The notes under the pieces were generated by a model, which saw only the letters and a list, made by a program, of their open reading frames with translations, did not search any database and was not told the DNA's origin. DNA of 64,000 nucleotides, taken from positions 1,054,001-1,118,000 of the forward strand of contig JAWZYV010019969.1 in assembly GCA_038373885.1 (NCBI GenBank), in the 5' to 3' direction. This document shows positions 11,620 to 21,622 of the stretch, one piece after another (position 1 is the first letter of the stretch; each line of letters begins with the position of its first letter). A program made the position numbers and the translations under genes. The DNA comes from Cheiracanthium punctorium. Its lineage: Eukaryota; Arthropoda; Arachnida; Araneae; Cheiracanthiidae.

Positions 11620-11805
11620 GCCACCAGTGTCCCAGAGCATAGAACTCTCAGCTGGGAGAATGATGGTGCATGGTTCAAAACCAGTTCATGTCCGACGACC
11701 TAACTGTTCAGCTTTCTTCGAAACTTAGCGCCCCCTCCTCACCCTTGGTCTAGATCCCTTGAGTAGGTAATCGGCCGTAATCCTCAAACAAACAAACAAT
11801 TAAAC
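11620..11805 (+). repeat. tRNA-derived SINE, near full length
   Basis: A tRNA-like head includes a good RNA polymerase III B box, GGTTCAAAACC, at 11672-11682, with the A box about 45 bases upstream less clear. The body has GCCCCCTCCTCACCC and TAGATCCCTTGAGTAGGTAA, both matched in the copy at 28766-28975. It ends GCCGTAATCC and then a (CAAA)n tail, a usual SINE tail form. It would be copied by the machinery of a LINE elsewhere in the genome. Confidence 0.65.
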
Positions 11806-12001
11806 ACTTATAAACACTTCTGAAACTCTTTTAAACTATTCCTTAACAGCATATTATCATTTCCCACATAAAGTAATGAATGGACACTGTATTAAAAAAC
11901 AAACAGTTCATTAAGATATTACAGTGCAGTATTGTAAATGCACAAATTAATGAGCAGAAAAATAGAGAGAAATAAAATACGCTACTATAGTTAGGAACGA
12001 T

Positions 12002-14163
12002 TAGGGAATGAATGCATCCCGCATTGTTTTACGTTGCGCGGGATTTCGGGATTGAGACATATTAATCCCACGGGATTGGCATTTCATTCAGTCAAGAATT
12101 TTTTCAACAGAGAAAAATAGGAAAGAGTAAGATTTTAAGCTCAATGGAGTTTAATAATAATTAATGTTATTTGATAATTATTCCAATAATTTACAGAAAT
12201 GTGAAAATTATAGTTAGGATATTCAGAATAATATTCTTAGTTTTTAGTTGCTAAAAAATAATGTAAAAAAGGCAATGCAAAGAGTCACTCGTCTTCCTAG
12301 TCTTAATCTAATTTTAGTAAAATAGTTAAAAGCGTGAATTAAAAAAATTAACACCTAAAATAAAAACTTTTTATAGTTATTTCAAATTGTTCACTAACAG
12401 GTAAATGAGTATGAGGTATTTCTGTTCGTTTGGAGATTTGGAAGTAAGCGAAATATTTAGATTACATTATTAGGTCTAGATTCCCATTGGAGGATAATTA
12501 GAAAAATTAAATATTTAATTATATTTGCAATTATTGATTCATGTATTGTGAGATAAAATACGTACATATGCAACATTTTTTACACTTTCCAACAAAGTTG
12601 AAAAGTTTTTATGATTTCAGTGTGTCTGTCTGTCCGTCTGTTCGTCCGTTCGTCCCGACGCTTAAATATGCATAGAGTTCTACGAAATCGATATATGTTG
12701 TTCCTAGGAACTGTACCATGTAAGCCTATTGAAAATGGTGTATGTAGCATTTATAGTTCTTTTACAGGAGAGATCAAAAGATTTCCCATACATTACTCTT
12801 TATGAGCCATCATTCTTTAAAGCTTATTTAAGAGATATTCGGATATTTCAAATGAAACAAAATTGATACATGTTACTAAGGATTAAAAGATAAAGATCTT
12901 CGACGAAAGTAGTGTCTGTATCATTAATAGTCCTTCTACAGTAGCACTCAAAATAATTCCAATGCATTAAGTTCAATGGCAGTTTAGAGACAGACGTATA
13001 TTTAAAGCACAATAGTATCCTACTACATATAATTAATTAATGATCTCACGACGATTACGTGCTCCCTCAAAAGTTGTGCTGAAAGTCGCCAATACTGGCG
13101 ACTTTTGCGATAAATCGTCAAACAGGGCGCAACATTTTTTTTCAGAAAATGAACCCTACCTTGGCGATTTTTTTTCATTATTTGGCGGGAAATCAAAAAT
13201 ATACCTACTGTGATAATATTAAGCTAAGGCGATTTTAATGGGAATTTTCAGAATTCGTTACTCTAGCTCGAATCAACTGATTTAGTGTGTTGTGTTGCGT
13301 TAAGACAAAGGTACGCAACCGAGGGCTATCTGCCTAGGAGGGGGTTAAGGGTTTCAAATGCATAAACCGATTTACCTGCAACAAAATTGAAAACATTTAT
13401 TTTTTAGACTATGGAACATTAATTTTACTCTGCTAATTTTTAAAAGAATAATTTTCTAGTTCTCCGTGTTCGTGCGACACCGTTATTTTGTATAAGAGAA
13501 ATACATATTTACATTTTCATATTTCCGTCAAGATTGAGAAGTACTTATGATTTCGATTTTTCTGTCCATTCTTCTGTCCACAGGTCCATACTCTAGCTGC
13601 CATAAATATACACCGAAAATTATATGATTTTTCTATGCACAGTGTCATGTACCCTATTGATCCAAAGAAAAAAAAATTCCGATACATCACGCTCTATGTT
13701 CAGTCATTCTTAAAAGCGTATTTTAGAGATACTTGTTTTATTTCAACGAAAGCAGAGTTGACATACATTAAGGCTCATGAAATCATGGTAGCCATTGAGG
13801 ATAGTGTCTGTCTAATAAATAGTTCTTCTACAGGGACACTAAAAAGAATTCCCGCACATTACGGTCTATAGCAGTTGAGAAACATTAATCTATTTTAAGC
13901 GCAGTACAATAGGTATATAATTGTTTATAACCCAAATCTGGCCAGATTTAAAGTTCATTTAACAAATGTGGTTAAAATATACTGTTGTGTTCGAAAGTGT
14001 TTTATTATCGACGCATTTGGAATGATTTACCTTTCTTGTTACGTCAATTGATGATTGAGAAGATGGCGAAAATTTGTAATAAAAGTAACTTATTTCTCAG
14101 TTTCAATCCCGCGAGATTAGTCTCGCAAAAATTCGTTGGGCAGGATCGGGATTGCATTCCCTA
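12002..14163. mobile_element. 2.16-kb hAT-type element with perfect TSD GGAACGAT
   Basis: The element begins TAGGGAATGAATGCATCCCG and ends CGGGATTGCATTCCCTA. GGAACGAT is duplicated exactly at 11994-12001 and 14164-14171. The 8-bp TSD and TAGGGAATG tips point to hAT. CGGGATT motifs recur inside both ends as subterminal repeats. I find no transposase: the two short open frames at 12611-12805 and 13635-13871 are related to each other through a CAGGGACACTMAAAAGAATT-like repeat, not to a protein family. A perfect inverted pair, AGTCGCCA/TGGCGACT, lies at 13086-13105. It appears to be a nonautonomous element that carries older repeats inside it. Confidence 0.82.
12600..13875. repeat. Two diverged copies of a repeat inside the 2.16-kb hAT element
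   Basis: 12600-12810 and 13540-13875 share the order: TTGAAAAGT..TATGATTTC, a TGTC-rich stretch, ATGCATAG/CACAG, CATGTAMSCTATTGA, then TAGTTCTTYTACAGG..A..AAAAG and CCCRYACATTACKST. A third relative, at 17320-17520, has the same TACAGGGACACTCAAAAGAA and CACATGACGCT core. The repeat is dispersed and its class is not known to me. Confidence 0.5.
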
Positions 14164-14214
14164 GGAACGATGTGGCTTCTTTTTTATGCAAAAAAGAAGT
14201 ACCAGTACTGTGAA

Positions 14215-14461
14215 CAGTAGCGGATCCAGGGGAGGGGCTAGGGGGCTTAACCCCCCCCAAAAGAGATTGCTAAGGGTTAACATTCTGCTTTATCATACAC
14301 TTTAAATAGCTAAAATGATCCTATTTTATAACTTAGCCCCTCCCAAAATCATGCACACTGGTTTAGACTAAAATTTTGATTTATAGCACATTTTAATTGG
14401 GTGAAATCAGCTTTTATAAAAATTTAGCCCCTCCCCCAAAAAAATTCTGGATCCGCCACTG
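14215..14461. mobile_element. hAT MITE, CAGTAGCGGATCC ends, TSD ACTGTGAA
   Basis: This 247-bp element starts CAGTAGCGGATCCAGGGG and ends TTCTGGATCCGCCACTG. ACTGTGAA is duplicated exactly at 14207-14214 and 14462-14469. Paired TTAGCCCCTCCC-type blocks lie toward both ends. The CAGnGGCGGATCCAG tip is typical of hAT MITEs. It sits only 50 bases past the 2.16-kb element and has no coding capacity. Confidence 0.92.
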
Positions 14462-14469
14462 ACTGTGAA

Positions 14470-15684
14470 TATGTATTAATCTAACTAATCACTGGTGCCA
14501 CATTCTATCTGGCCGAGGCCAGCGGTGAGTATCGACGCGTTCGCGGTTAGAAGCTGTGAAACGCTGTCGTTTGAGACGCTGATCGTTTGAAGTACTGTCA
14601 AAAGAACTGTCATTGAAATTTTCATTTAAGATCACTGATTCTGGTCACCCTGCTCCTTTCCTAGTATTGTTTTGCTGTTTGTCCAACCAAAAACTACTGT
14701 TCAGGAAAAGTAGTGAGTTATATGTCGTACTTGTTGGCAACTATGATCATAGATCCCAATATTACGAGTAGTTGTGCCTTGAAAAAAACTTGAGTATGTG
14801 TGTTTAACTACAGTACAATCCATTCACGAGTTCATGAATTTTTTACATTAAGAACCTGTTAAACTCTGACAGAATTTCTCATCATGCATGAGAGTATAAA
14901 ATTTCCGATGAAAATGAGACGTAACTTTTACCTTTTTATTACTTACTTTTATGACCGTCATCAAAAAATCATTAAATTACAATTTAAGCTATGATTAAAC
15001 TTTATTATCCAACGAGCACATTGTCTTGTACTGAAGACATCAATCGGTTTTTAGTTAACATAAGAATGATCGTAAAATTTTCATTAGATACGCATTAATG
15101 ATACCCAAAAGATAAAAGAATATATATCCTTCAGCTTTATTGTATGAATATTTAAAAAATATTTGCATGTTTATGGTAAAGAATATTACCAGAACTACAC
15201 TGTAATTTTAATTAGTGTAGATATGTTATCCTTGCTAATGAGTGTATTTTAAGCATAAACGGCATTAATTAGAGTAGAAGCTCAGGTGATTATTTCTATC
15301 ATTACTTTGAAAGAAAATACTTAGTTGAGTTTTTCACAAAAGAATATTTTTCGTCATAAATTTGCCTATAAAAATATTTACCACCTTTTAAGATATACAA
15401 ACGCTTTGGTATTTTAATTTCGGTTATAAATGTTTACGTAGTTGACAGAAGTTCTTTCTTTTTGTTTTGTTTTTTTATTTGTAAAAGTATCTCATCAAAC
15501 TTTCACAAGCATGAAACATATCATTTTTCATTCAAAAAATTCCTGAGCGTAAAGTTCCTTAAGCAATCTTCGAAGATATTTCATGTATGCCTAAAAGAAT
15601 TCAGTGCAACACATTATGTGTATTATTCCATGGAATTAAATTATCAGTCTAACGTCGAGTACATGGTTTTTGTTTATCGTCTGT
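14470..15684. other. No gene seen
   Basis: 14500-14600 is locally GC-richer with several GTTTGA..CGCTG repeats but no long frame. The rest is AT-rich. The open frame at 15462-15695 (+) has no recognisable motif and merges into the SINE that follows. Confidence 0.45.
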
Positions 15685-15685
15685 T

Positions 15686-15900
15686 ATACTGGTAGTGTAG
15701 TGGCTTAAAAACGATTCTATAACACTTTGGGTTCGGCTCGAGACTCGGCTTGGACATGCATGTTATCTCCCGTTCTACTCCTAACCATGGATGCCTGTTC
15801 TGGCATAAATGGTAACGCTGGCTGCCCTTTGGGTGCCTCCATAACAAAGTGGCCACAATACCTTCAGGCAGCTACAGTGGGCGACTACTACTTATCAAAT
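15686..15900 (+). repeat. Second type of tRNA-derived SINE
   Basis: A tRNA-like head has an excellent A box, TAGTGTAGTGG (15693-15703), and a near-consensus B box, GGTTCGGCTCG (15730-15740), at tRNA-like spacing. The body that follows is GC-rich and includes CATGGATGCCTGTTCTGGCA and ACAAAGTGGCCACAA. It differs from the SINE at 11.6 and 28.8 kb. The body cannot fold as a complete tRNA downstream of the head, so I do not call a tRNA gene. Frames on both strands through it are shadows. Confidence 0.6.
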
Positions 15901-16019
15901 GCCCACCTGTTGAAAATAAAAATATTCGAAATTTTCAGTTTAAAATTTGTGACTTATATTTCTTAGTAACAAAAAATTTAATCTTGCCACCACTATGAAA
16001 TTTTAGTACTAACGTATCT

Positions 16020-17930
16020 CGGCCGGCGGGCGGAGAAAAGCGCACGTCCTAGAATGCGGAAAGGAAAGATAATAGGGGAGAAAGGTCATAATCTAGGAAT
16101 CTTAACAGATAACCCGAATTAGAAAAAAATGTTATTCATGACCGTTGAGTACGAAAAACTTTAATATAAAACGTATACAAAGAATTCACAATACTAAAAG
16201 AAGAAAAAATCATTAAAAACTCAACAGCAATGAGGTGTTTCGGACGGCCATGGATCTATTGTGCATACTGTGTACTTACAAATTAGACCAATTTTCCTTA
16301 ATTCCCACCCCCACCCCCTCTCTCAACTCAAAAAACAAGTCCATTCAATATTGTGCACTTTTTTCTTAGATTCATCTAGACCATTACAAGGCAGAGGAAA
16401 TACATTTGGATATTCATTATAATTTCTTAAAAAGGCCTTCGTGTATGGCACCCGTACTGTAGTAGATGCCGCAAGTGTAGGTTTACCGCTTTACAAAACA
16501 AGCCAGTGTCCGTTAAAACAATAAAGTTAAGAGGCATTGCAGTGACAAATCGGGCAGGGCGTTCCCATCACCATCTCAGAATTTCATGATTTTCTTTTAT
16601 TATGTTTCCTTACCCAAGGAAAGAACAAATCTGAAAGATTTTTGATTTACCTCTTTTAGTTTTGGAGTTATGGGGGGTCAAAGTACCCCAGAGGAGCAAC
16701 GTCGAATTCATTTAGAGATATTTTTGCCACTTTATTGTCTCGACTGTGACTGGCTCAGAGGTGCTTCAGAGAATTTTTTCATCTTATCCTATAATATACC
16801 TTGTATATTAACATCTCAAATTGAAAATTCATTCGAAAATTGTCAGGGCCCCAAATTAGGGCCCCCCCAAAATACCCCCAATTTCATAAAAAACACAGTT
16901 TTAAAAATGCTTTAAATCTTGGCTCTGACGGGATACAGAAAAACTTTTTGCACAGTGCAGTTATATATCTTCATATAAAGTGAATCCAATGTTAAAAATT
17001 TTTGAAGGCCCCCCCAGGGTCCGTAGCGCTAATTTACGCAATTTCGAAGCATTGGTACAGCTGAAGCCGACTTCACACAGGAGAACTATTGACATGGAGA
17101 TGTAGTATCAACATAGTAGTTTGATATTATGAAAAAACATTTCTTGAAGGTACAACTGTTTCCAAGAAAAATCCCAAAAAGTACCTCCCTATTTGGGACA
17201 TTCCACTGGCACGCATGGGGACATTTTGGCGTTACTTTTAGAAGTTTTATCGACAGTGGCAATATTGAAAATTAACTTATTCTTAATATATCTCAAATAT
17301 ATCCTCCATATATCACAAATAGTTATTTTACAGGGGCACTCATAAGAATTACATTACGCTGAATGGGAGTCTCTGCAACTAGTGAACCGATTTGAAATAT
17401 TTTTTCACTGATAGAAAGCTACACTATTCCTGAGTATTATAAGCTACCTTTCAGCATGTAGCATAACTAGTTCTTTTACAGGGACACTCAAAAGAATTCC
17501 AGCACATGACGCTACATGGACATCTCTGTAACTACTGAACCGATTCTAAAGATCTTTTCACTGAAATCTACACTATTCCTGAGTAACATAGCCCAAAATT
17601 CATGCATGTAGGATAATTTACAGGAACACTCAAAATGATTCGTAAACATCGTTGTAACTGTCTCCATTCGACACTCAAATTTATTCAAATTTTATTAAAC
17701 TTCATTCAAATTTTTTAACAGTGCAATTATATATCTTCATACAAAGTGAATCCAATGTTAAATAATTTTTAAAGCCCCCCAGCTTTGCGGCCTCTACCTT
17801 CCAGTCACTTTAAGAGGCATCGCAAGAGCAAATCAGGGGGAAAAAAAAAGAAGAAGAACGTTTCAATCACCATCTCAGAATCTCGTGAAATTTTTTTTGC
17901 GTGTTTTGAAAAAAAAGTGGGTTCGTGTAA
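16020..17930. repeat. Composite repeat block with internal direct duplications
   Basis: Two long pieces recur in direct orientation: GAGGCATYGCARxxxCAAATC with CACCATCTCAGAAT at 16530-16590 and again at 17808-17880, and TTATATATCTTCATAYAAAG plus TGAATCCAATGTTAAAWAAT at 16962-17005 and 17722-17770. Between them a roughly 160-bp unit (TTACAGGGRCACTCAWAAGA ... CTACACTATTCCTGAGTA) is repeated two to three times at 17325-17640. The frame at 16670-16915 (+) lies inside and shows no domain. I cannot assign a class. Confidence 0.55.
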
Positions 17931-17999
17931 TCTTTACGCGCGATTGAAGTAAAACTTCTTTGACGTTGGATTCAGTTACAGCCAGATTCATTTTCTTTG

Positions 18000-18675
18000 T
18001 GGTGTTCATCCCCGTGTTCTTAAAGCGTTGTTCCGTCTGGAGGTTGGGTTAGAATCCAGGGAGTGTCCATGTATTAACCTTTAACTGTGTTCTTAAATCG
18101 TTTGTAGCCGGGGTTTGTTTCTTTGTGGTGTTCCATACCTGTGTTCTTAAACCGTTGTTCCGTATGGAAATTGGGTTAGAATCCAGGAAGTGTCCATGTT
18201 GTAGTATTATTCTTTAACTGTTTTCTTATGCCATTGTTCCGTCTGGAGGTTGGGTTGAATGGGGGGAATGTCCATAGTCTAGTATTATACTTTAACTGTG
18301 TTCTTTAACTTATGTTTTCCTCTGTTTGTTAGGTTCGAATGCAGGTAGTGTACATTTTTTTTGTGTGTGTTTTTCTATCACAGTGTTCTTAAGCGTTGAT
18401 TTCGTCTGTTGATAGGTTTCAAATTATTATTCTGCATCCGTGTTTTTAACTGCAGGTTCGGTTTATTGTTTAGGATTGAATACAGCCAGGGTCCGTTTCT
18501 TTGTGGTGTTCCATCCCCGTGATAAACCGCCTCCATCTTGAGGTTGGGTTAGAATCCACGGAGTGTCCATTTGTTATTCTTTTATTCTGCTCTTAAACCG
18601 TTCGCAGCCAGTGTTTGTTTCTTTGTGGTGTTACATACCCGTGTTCTTAAACCGTTGTTCCGTCTGGATGTCGGG
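18000..18675 (+). repeat. Degenerate minisatellite, about 75-80 bp unit (first block)
   Basis: The recurring unit reads roughly GTGTTCTTAAACCGTTGTTC, then CGTCTGGAGGTTGGGTTAGA, then ATCCAGGRAGTGTCCATG, then a TATTATTCTTTAACT link. It recurs about eight times with variable spacing and many substitutions. TTTCTTTGTGGTGTTCCATA appears in some units only. The array is interrupted by an inserted element at about 18690-19335 and resumes beyond it. Confidence 0.7.
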
Positions 18676-18689
18676 GTAGCATAAAGGTC

Positions 18690-19335
18690 AACCAAACGTC
18701 TTCGAAATTCGAGGACAGTCCCCAAATATAGATTTCTTTTTTACTTTGTCCCTAAAAATACCTTGACTTCTGGGGAAGGGGAAAAGTCCCAAATTTAAAG
18801 ATTTGTACTTTTTTCCCCTGAAAGTTTCCGTTTAGTTTATTTCTTTCAGAAAAAATTGAAGAAATAAGAAAAATAAAACAACTAAAAGCGCCTTCTACTC
18901 AGAGAAACAATGAAATTCGATCTCTGAAAACGTTTGTTGTCATTGTAATAGTAGCGTGTATAGATATTCAATAAAGCATTCGAGTATGAGTTAAATTTCC
19001 CATTTCAGTTCTGTTAATGATTAATCACTTTTCAGGAACAACCATGCTTTAAAAATGAAATTGAAGTACGAAATTTTTCTTGCACTCGAATACATTATAG
19101 AGGGTATAAAAGGTTCCATGAAAAATAATTACAAAACGTGAAAAATAATTAAATACTACCATTAATTTATTACATATAAGAATACACAATTGATATAAAG
19201 AACTATTAACATGGTAATACGTTGTGTCCTCGAATACGTCCCCAAAGATATTTTCTAGTGTCCCCAAGTTTTCCTTGGATTCCGGGACAATGCCTGATTT
19301 GTCCCCAAAATACTGTTTAGAAATATGGTCACCTT
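18690..19335. mobile_element. Probable nonautonomous DNA element inside the minisatellite
   Basis: Sequence unrelated to the minisatellite separates its two blocks. Its ends are weakly inverted: AAGGTCAACCAAACG on the left against CATATTTC..GGTGACC (reverse complement of the right end, TATGGTCACCTT). Inside both ends lie GACAGTCCCCAAATA- and TTTGTCCCCAAAATA-type motifs in mirrored position. I cannot fix a TSD; TAG on the left and TTAG on the right are the nearest. The minus-strand frame at 19049-19267 is not convincing. Confidence 0.45.
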
Positions 19336-19735
19336 AGGTTTGCATCCAGGAAGTGTCCGTGTTGAACTATTATTCTTTCATTGTTTTCTTAAAACTTTTT
19401 TCCGTAGGATTTGAATCGAGAGAATGTCTATGTTGTGGTATTTTTCTTTAACTGTGTTCCTAAACTGGTGTTTTCTTCTGTTGGTTGGTATCGAATGCAC
19501 ATAGGGTCTATTATTGCGTTTTTCTATGGCAGTGTTCTTAAACCTTTGTTTTCCTCTGCTGGTTTTGTTAGAAGTATTATTCTGTTTCCGTACTCTTGAA
19601 ATTAAGTTTTCGTCTGATACTTTGGCTCGATTGCAGATTCCATTTCTTCATGTTTTTCTATCACCCTGTTCTTAAACCGTAGTTTTCGCCTGCTGGTTGG
19701 GTTCGATCGCAGGCAGCTTCCGCTTTTCCAAAACC
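19336..19735 (+). repeat. Degenerate minisatellite (second block)
   Basis: The same unit resumes directly after the insertion with GGTTTGCATCCAGGAAGTGT. Further units at 19405-19500, 19490-19560 and 19660-19730 show GTGTTCYTAAAC..TGTTTTC and TTGGGTTCGATCGCAGGCAG. Several units contain a match or near match to the polymerase III B-box consensus GGTTCGANNCC. Confidence 0.65.
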
Positions 19736-20220
19736 ACGTGAGCGTTACTTCCGTCAGAAAAAATATCTGAGTAGTTACTCTCTAGTTGCGCCTAAAGAAG
19801 TTTTACTTAAAAAAAAAACCGCTAAAAATGTTAGTTATTTATGAAATTGCATACTAATGCATATAAGTAATTACACAAAAATATTTTTTAGAATTTAAAT
19901 ATTTTAAACATTTATGATTATTTTTTCTTGGACAGTACTTCCCTCTCCATTTTATTTTTTAAATCTAACAAAACAGCATTTATCTTGATATTCTTCATGA
20001 TTTCCAAATTTTGCATAGTAAAATCTATTTACGTTGAAGTCTCTTGGGCTGTCATTGTAAGTTCGACCAGTTAGATTTCGCCATCACTTGTGCTTTCCTC
20101 ATAAGACTCTGAATCAGTGCTTGGAAGGCTTAAAAATACGAACACAAAGGTCACATCATCAATATTATCGAAACGAAAACAAAATAAAAAATTAAATCAT
20201 CTGTCCCATTCTTTTACCTC
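19736..20220. other. AT-rich; one short inverted link to 17.94 kb
   Basis: CTAAAGAAGTTTTACTT at 19793-19809 is the reverse complement of AAGTAAAACTTCTTT at 17947-17961, so the minisatellite lies between inverted segments and may belong to one larger element. On the minus strand at about 20065-20135 a short frame reads LPSTDSESYEESTSDGEI before a stop; it is acidic and Ser-rich and may be a decayed exon of unknown identity. Confidence 0.4.
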
Positions 20221-20381
20221 ATAACTGCCAATTCTTGCGAATTTATCGGAAGATTTCTCACCACAAATTTTTACTTAGCGATTCTAATTTATAACAAATC
20301 TAAAATTTTTAAAATAAAATAAAATTAATCAAAGATTGTGGTAGAAACTCTTCCGGAAAATACGGATGAGTTGGCAGTTAT
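20221..20381. mobile_element. Foldback MITE, ATAACTGCCAA ends
   Basis: The left end ATAACTGCCAATTCTTGCGA pairs with the right end (reverse complement ATAACTGCCAACTCATCCGT). Complementarity continues for about 50 bp through CGGAAGAxTTTCTxACCAC. The element is 161 bp with a short AT-rich centre. Relatives occur at 23882-24059 and, as single ends, near 1441 and 4739. No TSD is clear. Confidence 0.65.
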
Positions 20382-20384
20382 GCA

Positions 20385-20856
20385 TGTTATACAAGCTTCT
20401 AGCGTATCATACGAGCAAGGCCAGAATTTTTCCATCGTGTGACAGGAATCTGTCTTATATGAAACCGTAATGGACCAGAATCTACTGTACTTGCATCTTC
20501 TGTCGATGGATAATCCCATACCATGAATAATCGCAATAGCGCACATCAGGCAAATAAGATTTTGCATAGTAACTTGAAGTCTAGTCTCTAGAATTGAAGT
20601 CACTACTCCACCCTGGAATATTAAGTCCATAGTTAATATGTTTCAAGGGGTTATTCTTCGAAAGTATGACAGATCACTACCGACTCTATTTAGTAGTATC
20701 TACGCCATGGATACTGTCATAGTGCCAAATTTGTTCAAGATTTTTATAAAAAAGCCGTCTCAGGGGAGCAAAAGGACAAAAATCGCCAGATTCAATCATA
20801 AAGCTTCGCACTGTCTTCATCTACGCTGAGCGAAAAAAAAAGTGAAATGAAAAAAA
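20385..20856. other. No gene assigned; short opposed frames
   Basis: Short frames exist on both strands (20325-20630 minus and 20638-20829 plus) and do not match anything I recognise. The minus-strand one overlaps the foldback MITE end. GCTGAGCGAAAA at 20827-20838 resembles the ACTGAGCGAAATAGCAC end of the element at 52.2-54.0 kb, so part of this may belong to the endonuclease-carrying element downstream. Confidence 0.35.
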
Positions 20857-20860
20857 ATTT

Positions 20861-21622
20861 GAAATTCTTCCAGATTTTATTTACGCACTCGGGTGGAAGA
20901 ATTTCAGTTTATTTTAATCTATTCAATCAATTCTGCCGTATAGAGGAAAATGATAACTGTAAGTGATCTGTTCACTGTACGTGAACTGTCAACTGTAAGT
21001 GAACTGTAAGTCATATAGACTCCTGTTCGCATAATTTTGTTGCTGATAATTGCATCCATTGTTGTTTCACCCCTAGTGGTGAAGTGTTTTAGATTAGTGC
21101 GTATTGGGAAATCTAAAGTATCCATTTCAGTTATGCAATCGGATCCTTGATCGGAATTTAATTCTATGTTAAAATCTCCCACTAAAACAGTCTTGCAATC
21201 ATCCTCCTTCAGTAACGTTTCGAATATAGCGTCTAATTTATCTTCATAAAAAATTCGAGGACTTGCGTATGTAACTGCAAATCTCACTTTATCTTGAATA
21301 TACGCAATGACCATTTGAACACCATTGATCCGGCTCGTGTAGGCACGAGTAAAGTGTTTCATATACTTTTTTTAAAGTGATTTTTTATAAAGTTTTCCTT
21401 GATAAAAATCATAGCTCCAGATGCCTTTTTGTTCTGGAAACCGCTGTTTATCCGTTCGACCAAAGTGAATCCTGATACTTGAAAATCATCTGAAGGGGCA
21501 GCCCATGTTTCCGTTAGCAATTTCAAATCACTCTGCAGAAAACATTAATCCAATGGAAAAGTGACCATGGCGCGCCGCGTCGGCAAAAACCCCGTGCTTG
21601 AAAGAAATAGCACCCGAGTGCT
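20861..21622 (-). mobile_element. Endonuclease-bearing element fragment E1
   Basis: The left border has a perfect 12-bp stem (GAAATTCTTCCA with TGGAAGAATTTC, 20861-20909) enclosing CAGATTTTATTTACGCACTC. The right border has AAATAGCACCCGAGTGCTAA (hairpin AGCAC/GTGCT, 21609-21622). The same two border motifs recur at the two ends of the element at 52.2-53.9 kb, and the left one again at 56.2 kb, which defines a family. Inside lies an EEP endonuclease pseudogene on the minus strand. An APE-like endonuclease plus hairpin ends could fit a Helentron (Helitron2) or a non-LTR retrotransposon; no helicase or reverse transcriptase remains to decide. Confidence 0.55.
20919..21545 (-). pseudogene. EEP (APE-type) endonuclease domain, frameshifted
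   Basis: The protein would nick DNA to start integration or replication of a transposon. Reading on the minus strand from 21545, the first frame gives LKLLTETWAAPSDDFQVSGF and GAMIFIKENF, the start of an exonuclease-endonuclease-phosphatase fold with the catalytic Glu in TETW. After a frameshift near 21362 the second frame (to 20919) gives AVTYASPR, then CKTVLVGDFNIEL with the catalytic Asp and Asn, then HFTTRGETTMDAI, and VYMTYSSLTV where a TYFSYHKPV-like block with the catalytic His is expected. That His is lost. The domain is therefore broken in two ways. Length is about 205 residues, close to a full EEP domain. No reverse transcriptase or helicase is attached. Among repeats I know, the TTRxxTTxDA block followed by a Y-x-SYFS block occurs in arthropod Helentron and LINE endonucleases; I cannot separate these two. 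Confidence 0.75.

Noticed and set aside
15686..15760. Possible functional tRNA gene
   Set aside because: A and B boxes are good, but I could not pair an acceptor stem or find a CCA-proximal end with a terminator; a SINE head fits better.
15674..15966. Frames on both strands near 15.7-15.9 kb
   Set aside because: They fall on a SINE with A and B boxes; its GC-rich body opens frames by composition.
16670..16915. 81-residue frame as a gene
   Set aside because: It lies in a duplicated repeat block, with C-runs and no domain.
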